NCBI GenBank assembly: GCA_900073065.1
Contig: FJOG01000004.1
Coordinates: forward strand, 368,061 to 432,060
Direction of reading: 5' to 3'
Length of the DNA stretch: 64,000 nucleotides
Source: Phialocephala subalpina
Lineage: Eukaryota; Ascomycota; Leotiomycetes; Helotiales; Mollisiaceae
Shown here: positions 54,556 through 64,000 of the stretch, one piece after another
Layout: each line of letters opens with the position of its first letter
Numbering within the stretch: the stretch's first letter is position 1
Translations under genes and position numbers: made by a program
Notes under the pieces: generated by a model
Told to the model about the DNA's origin: nothing
The model's input: the letters and a program-made list of their open reading frames with translations, nothing else
Databases searched by the model: none

Positions 54556-55700
54556 ATTGCGTCCCAACGGGAGACAAGAGGCTGAGGAATAGAGCAGACT
54601 TCGCTATGGCAACGAGGTATGCAAGGAGCCGACAGTGGCACGCTGCAAGCTTTGGATGCGTGCTCCGAACTTCACGAAGCTCGTGCAGCTGGAGCGGCTT
54701 GCGTCTGGTCCTGCGCAATAATTGTCTGTCGTTGGGTCACAGCTCGGAGAAGCTGTCAGGGCCGCCGAGTGCGACGAACACTTGAGACGGTAGGTAGTCG
54801 GTACTTGTGGTGAGGACCCTTTTCTCCTTTCTCGTTGCCGCCGACGAGATGCGTGTCGCGATGTCGAGGACTCGTAAAAGGAGAGTCGTCGAGGTCGTTG
54901 CAGGCGCAGGCCGTATACGTCGTCCTTCGTCTGCGGTGGGCGTGGGTAGAGATGTGGTTGTGTGAAAGAAATTCGCACTGGGTTGAAGTTGTGACTTAAA
55001 ATCGAAGAGAGAGCAGTTCGAAATCTTGGAGCTAAGCGGATTAGGCTTAGAGTGCTTCCTAGAAACCACGGACGGGGGTTCGCTTGAGGGAGGCCAAGGG
55101 CTGGTGGACAGAGTCTCGTCACTGGCACCAAACAACGAGAATAGCGGATACTGTGTAATGAGATGGTAATGAGCGGACTTTGGATGAAACGTCCCCAAGA
55201 GGGCAAGGTGCGCCGAGAAGAGGGAGAAAGACTCAGGAAGCGATGAGGTAAGGTCGTGATCTGAGTCTGGTGAAGGTGTAATTGTTCAGAACGCACACAG
55301 TAGTCGTGGTACTATGTGAAAATTTGAGTCCTGGTGGCCGGGTGCTCGTGCTCTGGAGACGAAAAAGCAATCATGGGGCGCGTCACTCGTAGGGCAGGGG
55401 AAGCTGGTCGTGATCGATGTTGACGAACACCACAGTTTGAGGCTGTTGGTTCCAACGCGGCGACGCCGATCATTAACAGAACCCTCAAAGACCAGCCTCG
55501 AAGGATGGAAGCAAGGCAAGAAAGTGCAGCAAAATGCAGCAGCGGAGAAAAGGAGTGGAGGGGAAGTGAGGGTCGTGATACCTGGGGTGTCTGATCTGCT
55601 TTTCTATTGTAACTACCTATATACATGCTTTTCAGGGGGCAGAACACAAAGGCGTCGGCGAGGTCTGGAGGCGCATATTTCTTCCTCCACGAACGAACTA
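54556..55700. promoter_or_regulatory. Promoter and probable 5' leader of the PIN4-type gene
   Basis: The kilobase upstream of the PIN4-type start is CT-rich on the sense (minus) strand, a common feature of fungal promoters. A 230-codon frame (55296-54604) on that strand has no Met codon and ends before the start, so I treat it as non-coding leader or promoter. Confidence 0.45.
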
Positions 55701-58700
55701 GACCTCGGAACTATAAATACGAGTCTCGCAAGCAGCTGTTACCTCACTGCCAATGTTCCACTCCCTATGATCACTCGAGTGCCCCATAGGGAAGTTTTAT
55801 CATACGAAGTCGGATCCAAGACGGCATCAGTGATTTGCGCAGAACAATAGCGCATCACGCTTCCCTCGTTCACAGCTTACAGCTTTGCTATGATGCGCAC
55901 ATCACGAGCAGCTCCTCCTGGATTGATTCCAATGCAGTGTCGTCCAAGGAGAGTCATTATTGCATGCTTTGCCCGCGTCATTGGTTTGTGCGACCGGCCT
56001 GTAGGTGACAAGTCAGACCAATCTCGAATCTGGTTGGTTCTCGCAGATGCTTGGGTGTTCTGCAGCCTGCAGTTCGCGGCGAAGAAAAACGACAGGCCGA
56101 CTGAGACAAGTCTGATCAATTGTCCGTGTGTTTTCCGATGGCAAAGGCATGGTTGGAGCAGAGTGCATCGAGTCTTGATGATTACGCTGGAATAGAAATG
56201 CCATTATCGAAAATGGCGGCTTGAGGCTGCGGGTGTGGAGTCATAGAAAAATAGGAGGTTCAGGGTGGCTGTTGAGAAATGGGGAGGAAGATGATGCAAC
56301 TTACTGACTTATAGGCCCAAGCTGTTATGCTTTTGACCTGGTCAACGGGAAGAAGGGTTACGAAACTAATGCGAATCATCGCCGCCTATATAATAAGATC
56401 TATTAATATATTCTGCAGCAAAGATGAGGTGTTCAGACATTTCATATCCTATAACCGCGCAAGCCCTAATTGTTTATGAGGCCAAAGAGAGATCTCCTGC
56501 GTTTCCCCAGCAATAAGGGGTACTTTTGACAGAGGCAGAAAGGCAGAAAGGCAGAAAGGCAGAAAACCCTCGGATGGCTCAGATAAGATGGAATAACAAA
56601 AGAGAGACCACACGATGAAGAAGTCGGCCATTTGGAACTATTGCTTCCTTTGCCGCATATCAATAGCCGTGACAGGATGTAAAATTGCCTCAAGACGGCT
56701 CGGATGCGCTGCGATCCTGCAAACGGTCGACAACACGAGGAAACCATGCGAGAAATTTGGAATATAATTTCAAGAGGGACATCGAAGCATGAAAGAATTG
56801 TTGAAGAAGATAGACTTATAACTCCAGGATGACGATAACTGAATCAAAAAACGTCTGTGTCCAATCTCATCTCCAGATCGCGACCCAGATCTCCACTGAT
56901 TTTAGTCTCTTTTGTACAGTACGATGATCATAACGAGGCAAGATAGACTCCCGTAACTCCGAACTCATGCATCAAAAAGGAGACGACCTATCACTGTTCT
57001 TTTTCCCTCGGGAACTTTTGACATCGGCACGCCCCGCGCTCACAGATAGTCGATCAAACCCACGGGGAGAAGGGTCACGGTAGGGTCCTCGCCTGCACAC
57101 ACGTCCATATAAGACAACTGCATTATGAAAGGAATGTTCGATCCGCGATTCGAAAGATCGCGAATTGACTTCAAGATGTAAGCACGATAGATTGATGGCG
57201 GCCAAGCGGATGCCTCCCTGAAATGCAATGGTTGAATAGAGTTTATATCGTCCGCATCGGATCGGAAAAGTCCACTTGCTCCTCCCGATAGCTGAGATAC
57301 AGTTTTACTCGGTGCTCACCGCGGCTCCCTTCCCTTCATGCAATGTCGTAGGGCATCCAATGATTTGATAACCAAGAGAAGAAGCGGGAGAATCTCACCC
57401 AAAAACATGCATGTTCTTCGAAGGATTCCAACGTGACCGCAAGCCCGCATAAAATGTGACTTCATCCCACATTATCACAGTAACACTCCTTCCCGCACCG
57501 GCATTTGCCCGCCTCATCCGTACAAAACCTGCAACCTCCCCCCCTCCGATTTCCCGCAGGTCCTTCCTGCTGCCTTCCACTCGGAAGCCTCACATCTTGC
57601 CTCTGAACATCGATCCCTCCACAACGCCGTTGGAGAATCGCCCCAAGCGCCCGCAACGCAGTGATATTACTTCCGATAGGCTGTGGCCGCTTCCTCGAGG
57701 CCTTCTTTCAGGGAACGGAATGGAGAACCCCTGGAGAGGTCGTGATCGTTGGGTCCGGATATGGTCATGTGATGGCTGGATTGGGGGTCAGCTGCGACGT
57801 GAGGGCTGATCTTTGTTGGGCGGGTCTGATGACTGCATTGCTTACGGCGTGGCGCGGGAGCTGTGATGAGAGAAACCTGGTGGGTGGTGAACGCGGGGCG
57901 TGGTTTTGGAAAGGATGGTATGATATCACGCACGTGATCGATAATGACCTTGAGACCGACATGGAGTTTTTGGAGGCTGGAGTAAGGCAACATATAAATG
58001 AGATCAGTACTCTCACTTGAGTTCTCAAATGCTGCTTTGTTATGTTGAAGATTGTTGTTGGGGGCCGCTGAATTCTCAGCTTGAGTGTTCGCGATCTTTG
58101 CCTGAGGCTCCAACAGTCAATGAGCTGCTCCGTGACAACGCTTCGGACAATATGCCTTGCATAATTTCATGATGTCCTTCATTGGATCTTGTCTTGAACA
58201 AACTGCATAATTGGACCATCTTAACCTTCGAGAATGGTTCCACGTGCTTGTTTTGAGTCCATCTTGTCGCCTTACTGCTTCACTTCTGCCCAGGCCACAA
58301 GCGAGACGCTAGGACACCTCAAATTCAACCTCAACCTCAACCTCATCTCCATCTCTTCCATCTCTTCCATCCCTTCTTCACAATCAAGCTCTTGAACCCA
58401 CCTCAGTCCCACACCGTTCCACAATGAATCTCTTGTCAGTGCTTTAACCCCTCCATATCCCGATGGAAATATCTCAAGGTTCAGCTTGCAGGGAGATGCG
58501 AGAGGCTGTGCCGTGTTCCACGAATGATTCAAAACTGCGCTCCCTGGTCGGCGAACAGACGAAATCCCATCCCAACAGCACATCACGAAAATCTTCCTAC
58601 GCTTCTCTGCCGGATGATTTTCATTTGATACATCTCACGCTCGAGCATCCGGTATCATTGTGCCATGATCGCTCGCCTCGCTCACTCGCTTCACTTCCTG

Positions 58701-59665
58701 TCTTCTAGCCTGGTTACAAGACCTCTTGGCACCCCTTTTGAGACGATAGGCGACTCGCTCAGAAGTTCTGATGCTTGATTTGACTCTCGAGTCCCATCTT
58801 TGTCTCCTTTCATCTCTTCTGAAGTTCCGTTTTGACTTGGACTTTGTTCCTTGCTCTGGCCAAGAAACTCAAAAGAGAGATAGAAGATGTTAGACGGACC
58901 AAAAATACACCATCAAGTTTCGAAACTAGTCGAGCGGCTTGTTTGGATTCCGAGATCATGAATGTTCTGTTTGCAAGATACATGAAGATGTTTGTTTGTG
59001 GGAGACGATCAGCCCCGATGAACATAGCCACGAATGACATTCTTTCTCAAGCAATGAATGCTGCTTCCATACGATTAACCTTCTTTTTTGAGGCTGAAAT
59101 CACGCCACCAGTCTTCTCCCAGATCTAGTGTTTTATTTTCCCCCCATCCCATCCAATCGCAACTAACTCTATTCTATTTATTCATCTCTCTGTGCGCTTT
59201 CCAGGTTCTGATTCCGTGTCCTGGGGAGATCTGATTCAATGATCAGAAGCAAAGGCCACAATCTTAATCTGAAGCTTGCACAGCCTTCTCCGTCTGATGA
59301 GATATGACTGCTAAACAGACTTGTTCCCCGCAAAGAGCTGTTTCATCCGCAAGCGCTCATCCGGATACGACTTGCCGCTGATCTCAAGCCCACTTTCGAA
59401 TGAGAATGGCAGCTCTACTCGGAGGATCTTCCCGGATCGTAGCGATTTGCCCCGCTTCACATTGCCTAATTTTTAAGCTTGTTTGAAAGGCGTGTCTAGG
59501 CGTGACATTTCATGAGGGCATCCAGTGATGTTTGGAGGTGACCCGTGAACCTCATAAAGGCTGGGAATTCCTCTGGTCTTGTTGTGTACACCAGTGCCTT
59601 CTATTCAGTCCTTCCCTTGATTTGATATCAACGTTCCTTTTCTGCTTTTTAGTTCGTTGTTCAGC
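55701..59665. other. Gene-poor region
   Basis: Four kb without a firm gene. Frames of about 120 codons at 57456-58020 (plus) and 57667-58113 (minus) overlap each other and show no domain. The stretch 58320-58390 is low-complexity CT repeats. The right end should hold the promoter of the secreted protein that follows. Confidence 0.45.
56534..56565 (+). repeat. Four tandem GGCAGAAA units
   Basis: An exact 8-bp unit repeated four times in non-coding DNA. It is a simple microsatellite-like array with no evident function. Confidence 0.9.
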
Positions 59666-61399
59666 ATGCGGTCTGACTTTCTCTTCTCGTCGGCGCTCGT
59701 CGCTCTTTTATCAACTATTGCTGTTGCTGGCCCAATAGATTCTCAGGCAGAGTATGCATTCGTCCCGAGTTCTCGGTCTACATACTGACAATCATCTGCC
59801 AGGCCTCAACATGATATTAAACGAAATTTCCTTGGCCTAGGCGTTCTTGCAGTTGGTGACGATGGGGCAGGAAAGGAAGGACCAGGTGCAAAGGGCATTG
59901 CCAGTGCCAACACCACTTCAATCCCCACACCACCTGCCGCCAAAGCCACCACAATAATCAGCACAATTCAAGCACCGGCACCTCCTCCAGCTGCAAAAGC
60001 CACTAGCACAGTCCAAGCATCACCTGCACCCATTTCAGCAGTTGCTATCACATCCTGCCTCCCTCCACAGACTGTCACTGTTACCCAAACAGTCACTTCG
60101 GTCTCGACAGTGACCGTTCAACCTCCTCCACCTGCCGCAGCACAAACGAAAGCAAGCTCAACAAATGTGGTGGCTGGTAGTGCTGCTCCACCACCACCAG
60201 TGGGAGAAACGAAGACAACTACAATCGTTGTGGCAGGAGAGACAAAAACAAGCACCATCGTTGCTCCACCTGCCGCGAGCCCACCTAATATTGGTGCCGG
60301 ATCAAATTCGGGCTCTTCATCATCTAGTTCAAGTTCATCCAACTCAGGGTCATCTTCTGGATCGAATGGAGCAAATGGAGTCGCCCCTCCCATTGCTAGC
60401 CCCGCCCAACCACCACCTCCAGCAGCGAGCCAACCTTCAACTGGCTCAACTGGAAGTGCCGGCACGAGCGGTTCTTCGGGATCCTCGGCAGGGACCAGTG
60501 GGTCCTCGGAGTCTTCAGGAAACTCTGGAAATGCTGGGTCTTCATCTTCGTCGAGCTCTTCTTCAAGTAGCTCGTCGTCCTCATCCTCATCTTCCTCGGT
60601 TCAAGTCATCATCATCCAATTCATTCAACCCGGGACCACGACAACAATCATTGATCAAAACCAGGTCACTACAACCGTCACTGGTGCACCAGAGACTGTC
60701 ACTTCCACCGTGACTTTGACACAAGGAGCAAGTGCAACCGAAGTTCCTGGTCTCAACAACGGAACAGCAACGATTATCAGCAACACTACGGTCTCGTCCA
60801 ACACTACATCGTCAGATCTTAACGGTCAAGCAACTTTGAACAATACTGGTGCTGCCTTGCCACCGCCCCCAAGTGCTGCTAATGGCACTGCTCCTATCCC
60901 ACCCAAAGGAACAGGAAAGCCTGCCAAAGCTCCAAAGGTAGCTGGAAATGGGACAGCAAATGCCGCTCCCAAGGGAACTGGCAAACCAGCCAAGGCTGAT
61001 CCACCGAAAGCCGCTGGAAATGAGACGAAACCGACTCCTCCAAATGACACTGGGAAAGCTGGGAATTTGCCAGCACCTCCCCCACCTCCTGCGTTGAATG
61101 GAACCGCACCACCTCCCCCAGCAAATGGTCCAGCATCCTTGAATAGCACAACCCCCCCTCCACCGCCAGCAAATGGTCCAGCAGCAAATGGGACCGCGCC
61201 ACCTCCACCGCCAGTACCAGTAGATGGTCCAGCAGCATTAAATGGGGCCGCACCACCACCACCAGCAGCATTAAATAGCACCGCGGCTCCTCCGCCACCA
61301 CCGAACGCACAAAACGCAACGGCTGCTGATGCAGGAAAGGACCAGAATGGAGCGAATGTTCAAAACGAGCAGCAGGGAGAGAACGAGATTGAGGATTAG
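59666..61399 (+). CDS. Secreted Pro/Ser/Thr-rich protein (wall-type)
   Basis: Exon 1 (59666-59751) and exon 2 (59803-61399) join over a 51-nt intron, giving 560 residues. The N-terminus is a signal peptide (L-F-S-S-A-L-V-A-L-L-S-T-I-A-V-A-G). A Lys-Arg site soon after (D-I-K-R-N-F-L-G) could be cut by a Kex2-type protease. The rest is almost entirely low-complexity: T-V-T-V-T-Q-T-V-T blocks, a Ser tract of about 18 near the middle, then repeats of the type P-P-P-P-A-L-N-G-T-A and A-N-G-P-A. N-x-S/T sites are very frequent. The tail is acidic and hydrophilic (G-E-N-E-I-E-D), with no hydrophobic GPI signal, so it is probably released or held in the wall by glycans. It resembles fungal wall mucin-like proteins in composition only. 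Confidence 0.82.
60300..61300 (+). repeat. Low-complexity coding repeats (Ser tract, then Pro/Ala/Asn/Gly)
   Basis: Runs of TCN/AGC codons at 60535-60600 and GCACCACCTCC-like Pro-rich units at 61080-61300. The repeats create long antisense open frames that are not genes. Copy number is likely to vary between isolates. Confidence 0.75.
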
Positions 61400-62629
61400 G
61401 TCGCACCTGGTGCTAAGTCCGAGGGAGCAAAACTTGGTTCTCTTTGAGTAGATGATGAGAAAGGAAAATGAAATGGGAAATGGTATTGGAATGGGGTTGT
61501 TTGGAGTTTTGTGATTGTGATTGAGATGAGCAGGTCTCAGCTGATTTGGTCTTTATGAAGAGATTTTGCTTCTTTGTATAAAAATAAATACCCTTCCCGT
61601 TCATCACTTTTGAGCACTTTACCTTCGTGTTCTTCTGTCTCATTGAATCAATCTGTGTTGATTCCCATTTCCTTCAGAGTAAATGCTCAGAACACTGGGG
61701 ACATTCAACAAGAAAGTCTTGGTATCCGAGTAGAAGGGTGACCAAAGTCACAACCCGTTACCCCTCATCCATGCCGTTTTTTCTCCCCGACTTAACTAGC
61801 GTTGGCATTGAAACACCAGAGAATTCATGTTGCCAAGTTTATTTTGTCCTGGTTTGGGTTGTTTTGAGGCATTTTCGGAGAATTTATGGAACTGAAGAAG
61901 CTTTGGAAGCTTCTAACTTGTTTCCATAGGTTACATCGGTCCCGAGTTTCAGCCCTTGATCATGATTGACTCGGAAATTTTTGAGAGGACTTGATTGTGT
62001 GCTCGTCTTGGACTCCTTCCTATTGCAGGAGTTAACCTCAGAGATCATTTTCGGATCGAGACACATGCCTCCCAACGAACAGCAGCTTGGCCATAATGAG
62101 TTCGAAGCTCTCGGCTGGCGCTCCAATTTCCAAAAGGGTACTACGGTAGAGTAACTCAAGAGCACAATATCAACCAGCATTCCGACTTTTCGTACCGCTG
62201 GCGAGGAAAATGTCCCAGGAACTCGTCATGCTTCACAAATCGGATACCAGACATAGTCTTGTCCTTGAATAAACTCTTCTCGAGTCTGCGCCAGTAACAT
62301 TTGGGCCACTTCTCCTACTTACAAGTTCATTGGCAAGATAATGAAGGAGAGTAGGTGAGAAAGGGGTGCACGTGACTAGCAATTATTTTCCAATGCTGAA
62401 ATTGTCGTCCTTCTGCGAACACAATCGAATGTCTGAACCAACCTTGAAGATTTTCCAGTCGGTTATTTTACTTGCTGCTTTCGACATTGATTGTTTGATT
62501 GCTGTCTGTGAATGCCGAAGAAGTGTTTGGCTGAGGAGACCCGATTGACTTGGGCCGAACAAGCCATTTTAACCAACCGAAAATCGAGGCAGAAATGGTA
62601 GAAAACTTATCAAATCGGAGTACATTCAG
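61400..62629. other. Spacer without a supportable gene
   Basis: 1.2 kb after the secreted-protein stop. The first 200 bp are AT-rich and should hold its 3' UTR. Frames up to 100 codons occur but have no coding character. Confidence 0.45.
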
Positions 62630-62842
62630 ATGGATGATCATAGCATAAAGACGTCAAGCACTCAAGGATATGAGCGAATGCCGTTCATGAAGGTCAGACT
62701 AACGCATCCATTCTCTGATAGGGTCGCCAGCGACGACTCATACCGCACTCAATTACAAACTTCAATCCCCGACACCAAACCTTCCACCATACCACTCACA
62801 TTCAACCCATATCAGGAGCAAATTCCGCAGCCTGAGGATTAA
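62630..62842 (+). CDS. Small hypothetical protein
   Basis: An ATG-started frame of 70 codons. It contains Y-E-R-M-P-F-M-K-V-R-L-T-H-P-F and a Pro/Thr-rich end. It has no splice partner, no signal peptide and no known family. It may be a short orphan or chance; listed at low confidence. Confidence 0.25.
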   Translation: MDDHSIKTSSTQGYERMPFMKVRLTHPFSDRVASDDSYRTQLQTSIPDTKPSTIPLTFNPYQEQIPQPED

Positions 62843-62933
62843 GTCTGCGATAAGTTCCCAGCCCCTAACTCCGCCTTCCCATCATCTTTATAGACATAGG
62901 TTCACCCTCCAAGAAAGCATTGAGATCAGCACC

Positions 62934-63457
62934 TCAATACCAGGATAAAGTCAGGATCGAAGTCTGCTGGGTGGCATTGGTCTTATGCTGGCTGGCAGTG
63001 GCATACGACCAGTCTACCTCAGCTCCAGTTCTCTCATCTGCTGCCTCTTGATCTGCCTCGTCGGGTCCCTCTTCAGCTGCGGCTCTCGCATTCAACTCCC
63101 GCTCGATCCTATCGATCACCATGATGAAGAAGACATCCACTAAGGAAGCGACCTTGAGAACGGCAATTTCTCGGAAGGGATGGGCAGGATCGAGAATTAC
63201 GGACATGTTACACTCGTTCCGTATGCGCCGTATGCCTGGAGGTAATGGAATTAGCTTTTGCATGAAATGTTCTGAAGGGAGGGTGGGATTGAAATATTGG
63301 CAGCTTGATCTTCACCCACCTTTGTCAACCATGCATCTGATTGTGTGTTCTGATCGGAGAGCTTGGACTTGAAGTAGGACAGTCGAGAAAGTATAAAGGT
63401 TTTTATGTTGGCTATCGAAGCTGATACGCCGTTACGGAGTACGCTTGAGCTATCCAT
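62934..63457 (-). CDS. Hypothetical protein, two exons, start uncertain
   Basis: Two minus-strand exons join well: about 63457-63316 (ending ...W-L-T-K-V) and 63240-62934. The intron has a GTGAAG donor and a CCTCCAG acceptor and joins in phase 1. Exon 2 reads N-M-S-V-I-L-D-P-A-H-P-F-R-E-I-A-V-L-K-V, then an acidic helix with Glu/Asp/Ala and a polar end. The chosen ATG at 63457 is the first in frame. The frame extends about 25 codons further upstream without an ATG, so an earlier exon is possible. No family is recognised. Confidence 0.45.
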
Positions 63458-64000
63458 GGAGGGCAAATCTGAGCCGCAGTCCAATGATATATTAGCTTTC
63501 TCGCGGGGCAAAAGAGAGCTCAGAAAGTCCACGCCAGGCGGATCATATCATATTTCAAAGACAGAGATTAGGACAGTTAGAAGTATGCCAATGGTAATGG
63601 CTCTGATTGACAAATTGATCCCGAAAAGAGATATATTTAACGCGGCTCAGCTGGGCCTGCCCAACCTGCTCTTTATGCATTAGCCGCAAGGTCGACTTCT
63701 AACGAGGTCCGAGGGTTATACTCTATATATCCGGAGTCAAGCAGCTCTCTTTGCTTTGAGAACCGAGCAATCATTGCCAAGTTGACAATCTCAATCAAGC
63801 AAGCGCAGGACTGTACAGGAAATTAGATCCGTATTGGACCAGAAACGTGATGTATACATTGAATGACAAGCCTTGTTAAAATCTGGTGTAGAGGTATCTG
63901 GCTCGAGCATTGCAGATGCCTGGGAATAGATACGGGCTTTCCAGCTCCTTCCTGGTGGATGGGGCGCAAACATAACAGCAATCATTGAAGCTTGAAATAG
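63458..64000. other. Right edge, nothing firm
   Basis: The last 540 bp hold only short frames. A gene could begin outside the window and end here, but nothing visible supports it. Confidence 0.4.

Noticed and set aside
54604..55296. A 230-codon frame on the minus strand upstream of the PIN4-type gene
   Set aside because: It contains no Met codon, is Arg/Ser/Pro-rich, and lies in the expected promoter and leader of that gene.
57456..58113. Overlapping 117-148 codon frames on both strands
   Set aside because: No domain, signal peptide or consistent splice model; composition is equally poor on both strands.

Overview
The window is nuclear DNA of a filamentous ascomycete (Pezizomycotina). The signs are short introns (about 45-120 nt) with GTNNGN donors, CTNAY-like branch sites and YAG acceptors. 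The gene set is also fungal: Clr5-domain and DUF6594 proteins, a SNT1 co-repressor, a PIN4-type RRM/R3H protein, fungal HSF1, and Cys/Ser/Thr-rich secreted proteins. I lean towards a Leotiomycete from general protein flavour, but the sequence alone does not prove it. There is no operon structure. Genes lie on both strands with large gene-poor spacers, and one assembly gap is present (42401-42874).

Region 1 (1-23 kb) is an accessory-type segment. It holds the 3' part of an epoxide-hydrolase-like alpha/beta hydrolase, a DUF6594 membrane protein, a retropepsin-like (DTG) protein followed by a coiled-coil gene, an F-box-like gene, a Clr5-domain protein, a lineage-specific protein, a START/SRPBCC-like protein, a degenerate gene, and a large secreted protein made of three repeated Cys-rich modules. 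One housekeeping gene, RFC3, sits inside it. Several accessory genes here show single-base frame breaks, most at short homopolymers, and one has an in-frame TAG. Two AT-rich islands lie between them (about 1.03-1.2 and 12.5-12.8 kb).

Region 2 (25.6-42.1 kb) is conserved and gene-dense. It holds SNT1 (Set3-type histone deacetylase scaffold, start codon apparently split by an intron) divergent from DYS1 (deoxyhypusine synthase for eIF5A), two overlapping disordered/acidic reading frames (one with an AT-hook), CWC27 (spliceosomal cyclophilin) and HSF1. All core frames are clean, which contrasts with the damaged accessory genes upstream.

Region 3 (42-64 kb) is gene-poor. Supported genes are an orphan with an Asp-Val repeat tract (45.3-46.6 kb), the PIN4-type RNA-binding protein (52.6-54.6 kb, apparently with two in-frame introns that are open when unspliced), a Pro/Ser/Thr-rich secreted protein (59.7-61.4 kb) and small candidates near the right end. 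A diverged tandem repeat of about 170 bp with a conserved core lies at 49.5-50.1 kb.

Coordinates of spliced genes are spans from start to stop codon. Exon boundaries that I worked out by hand are given in the evidence. No tRNA, rRNA, CRISPR or complete transposon was found.
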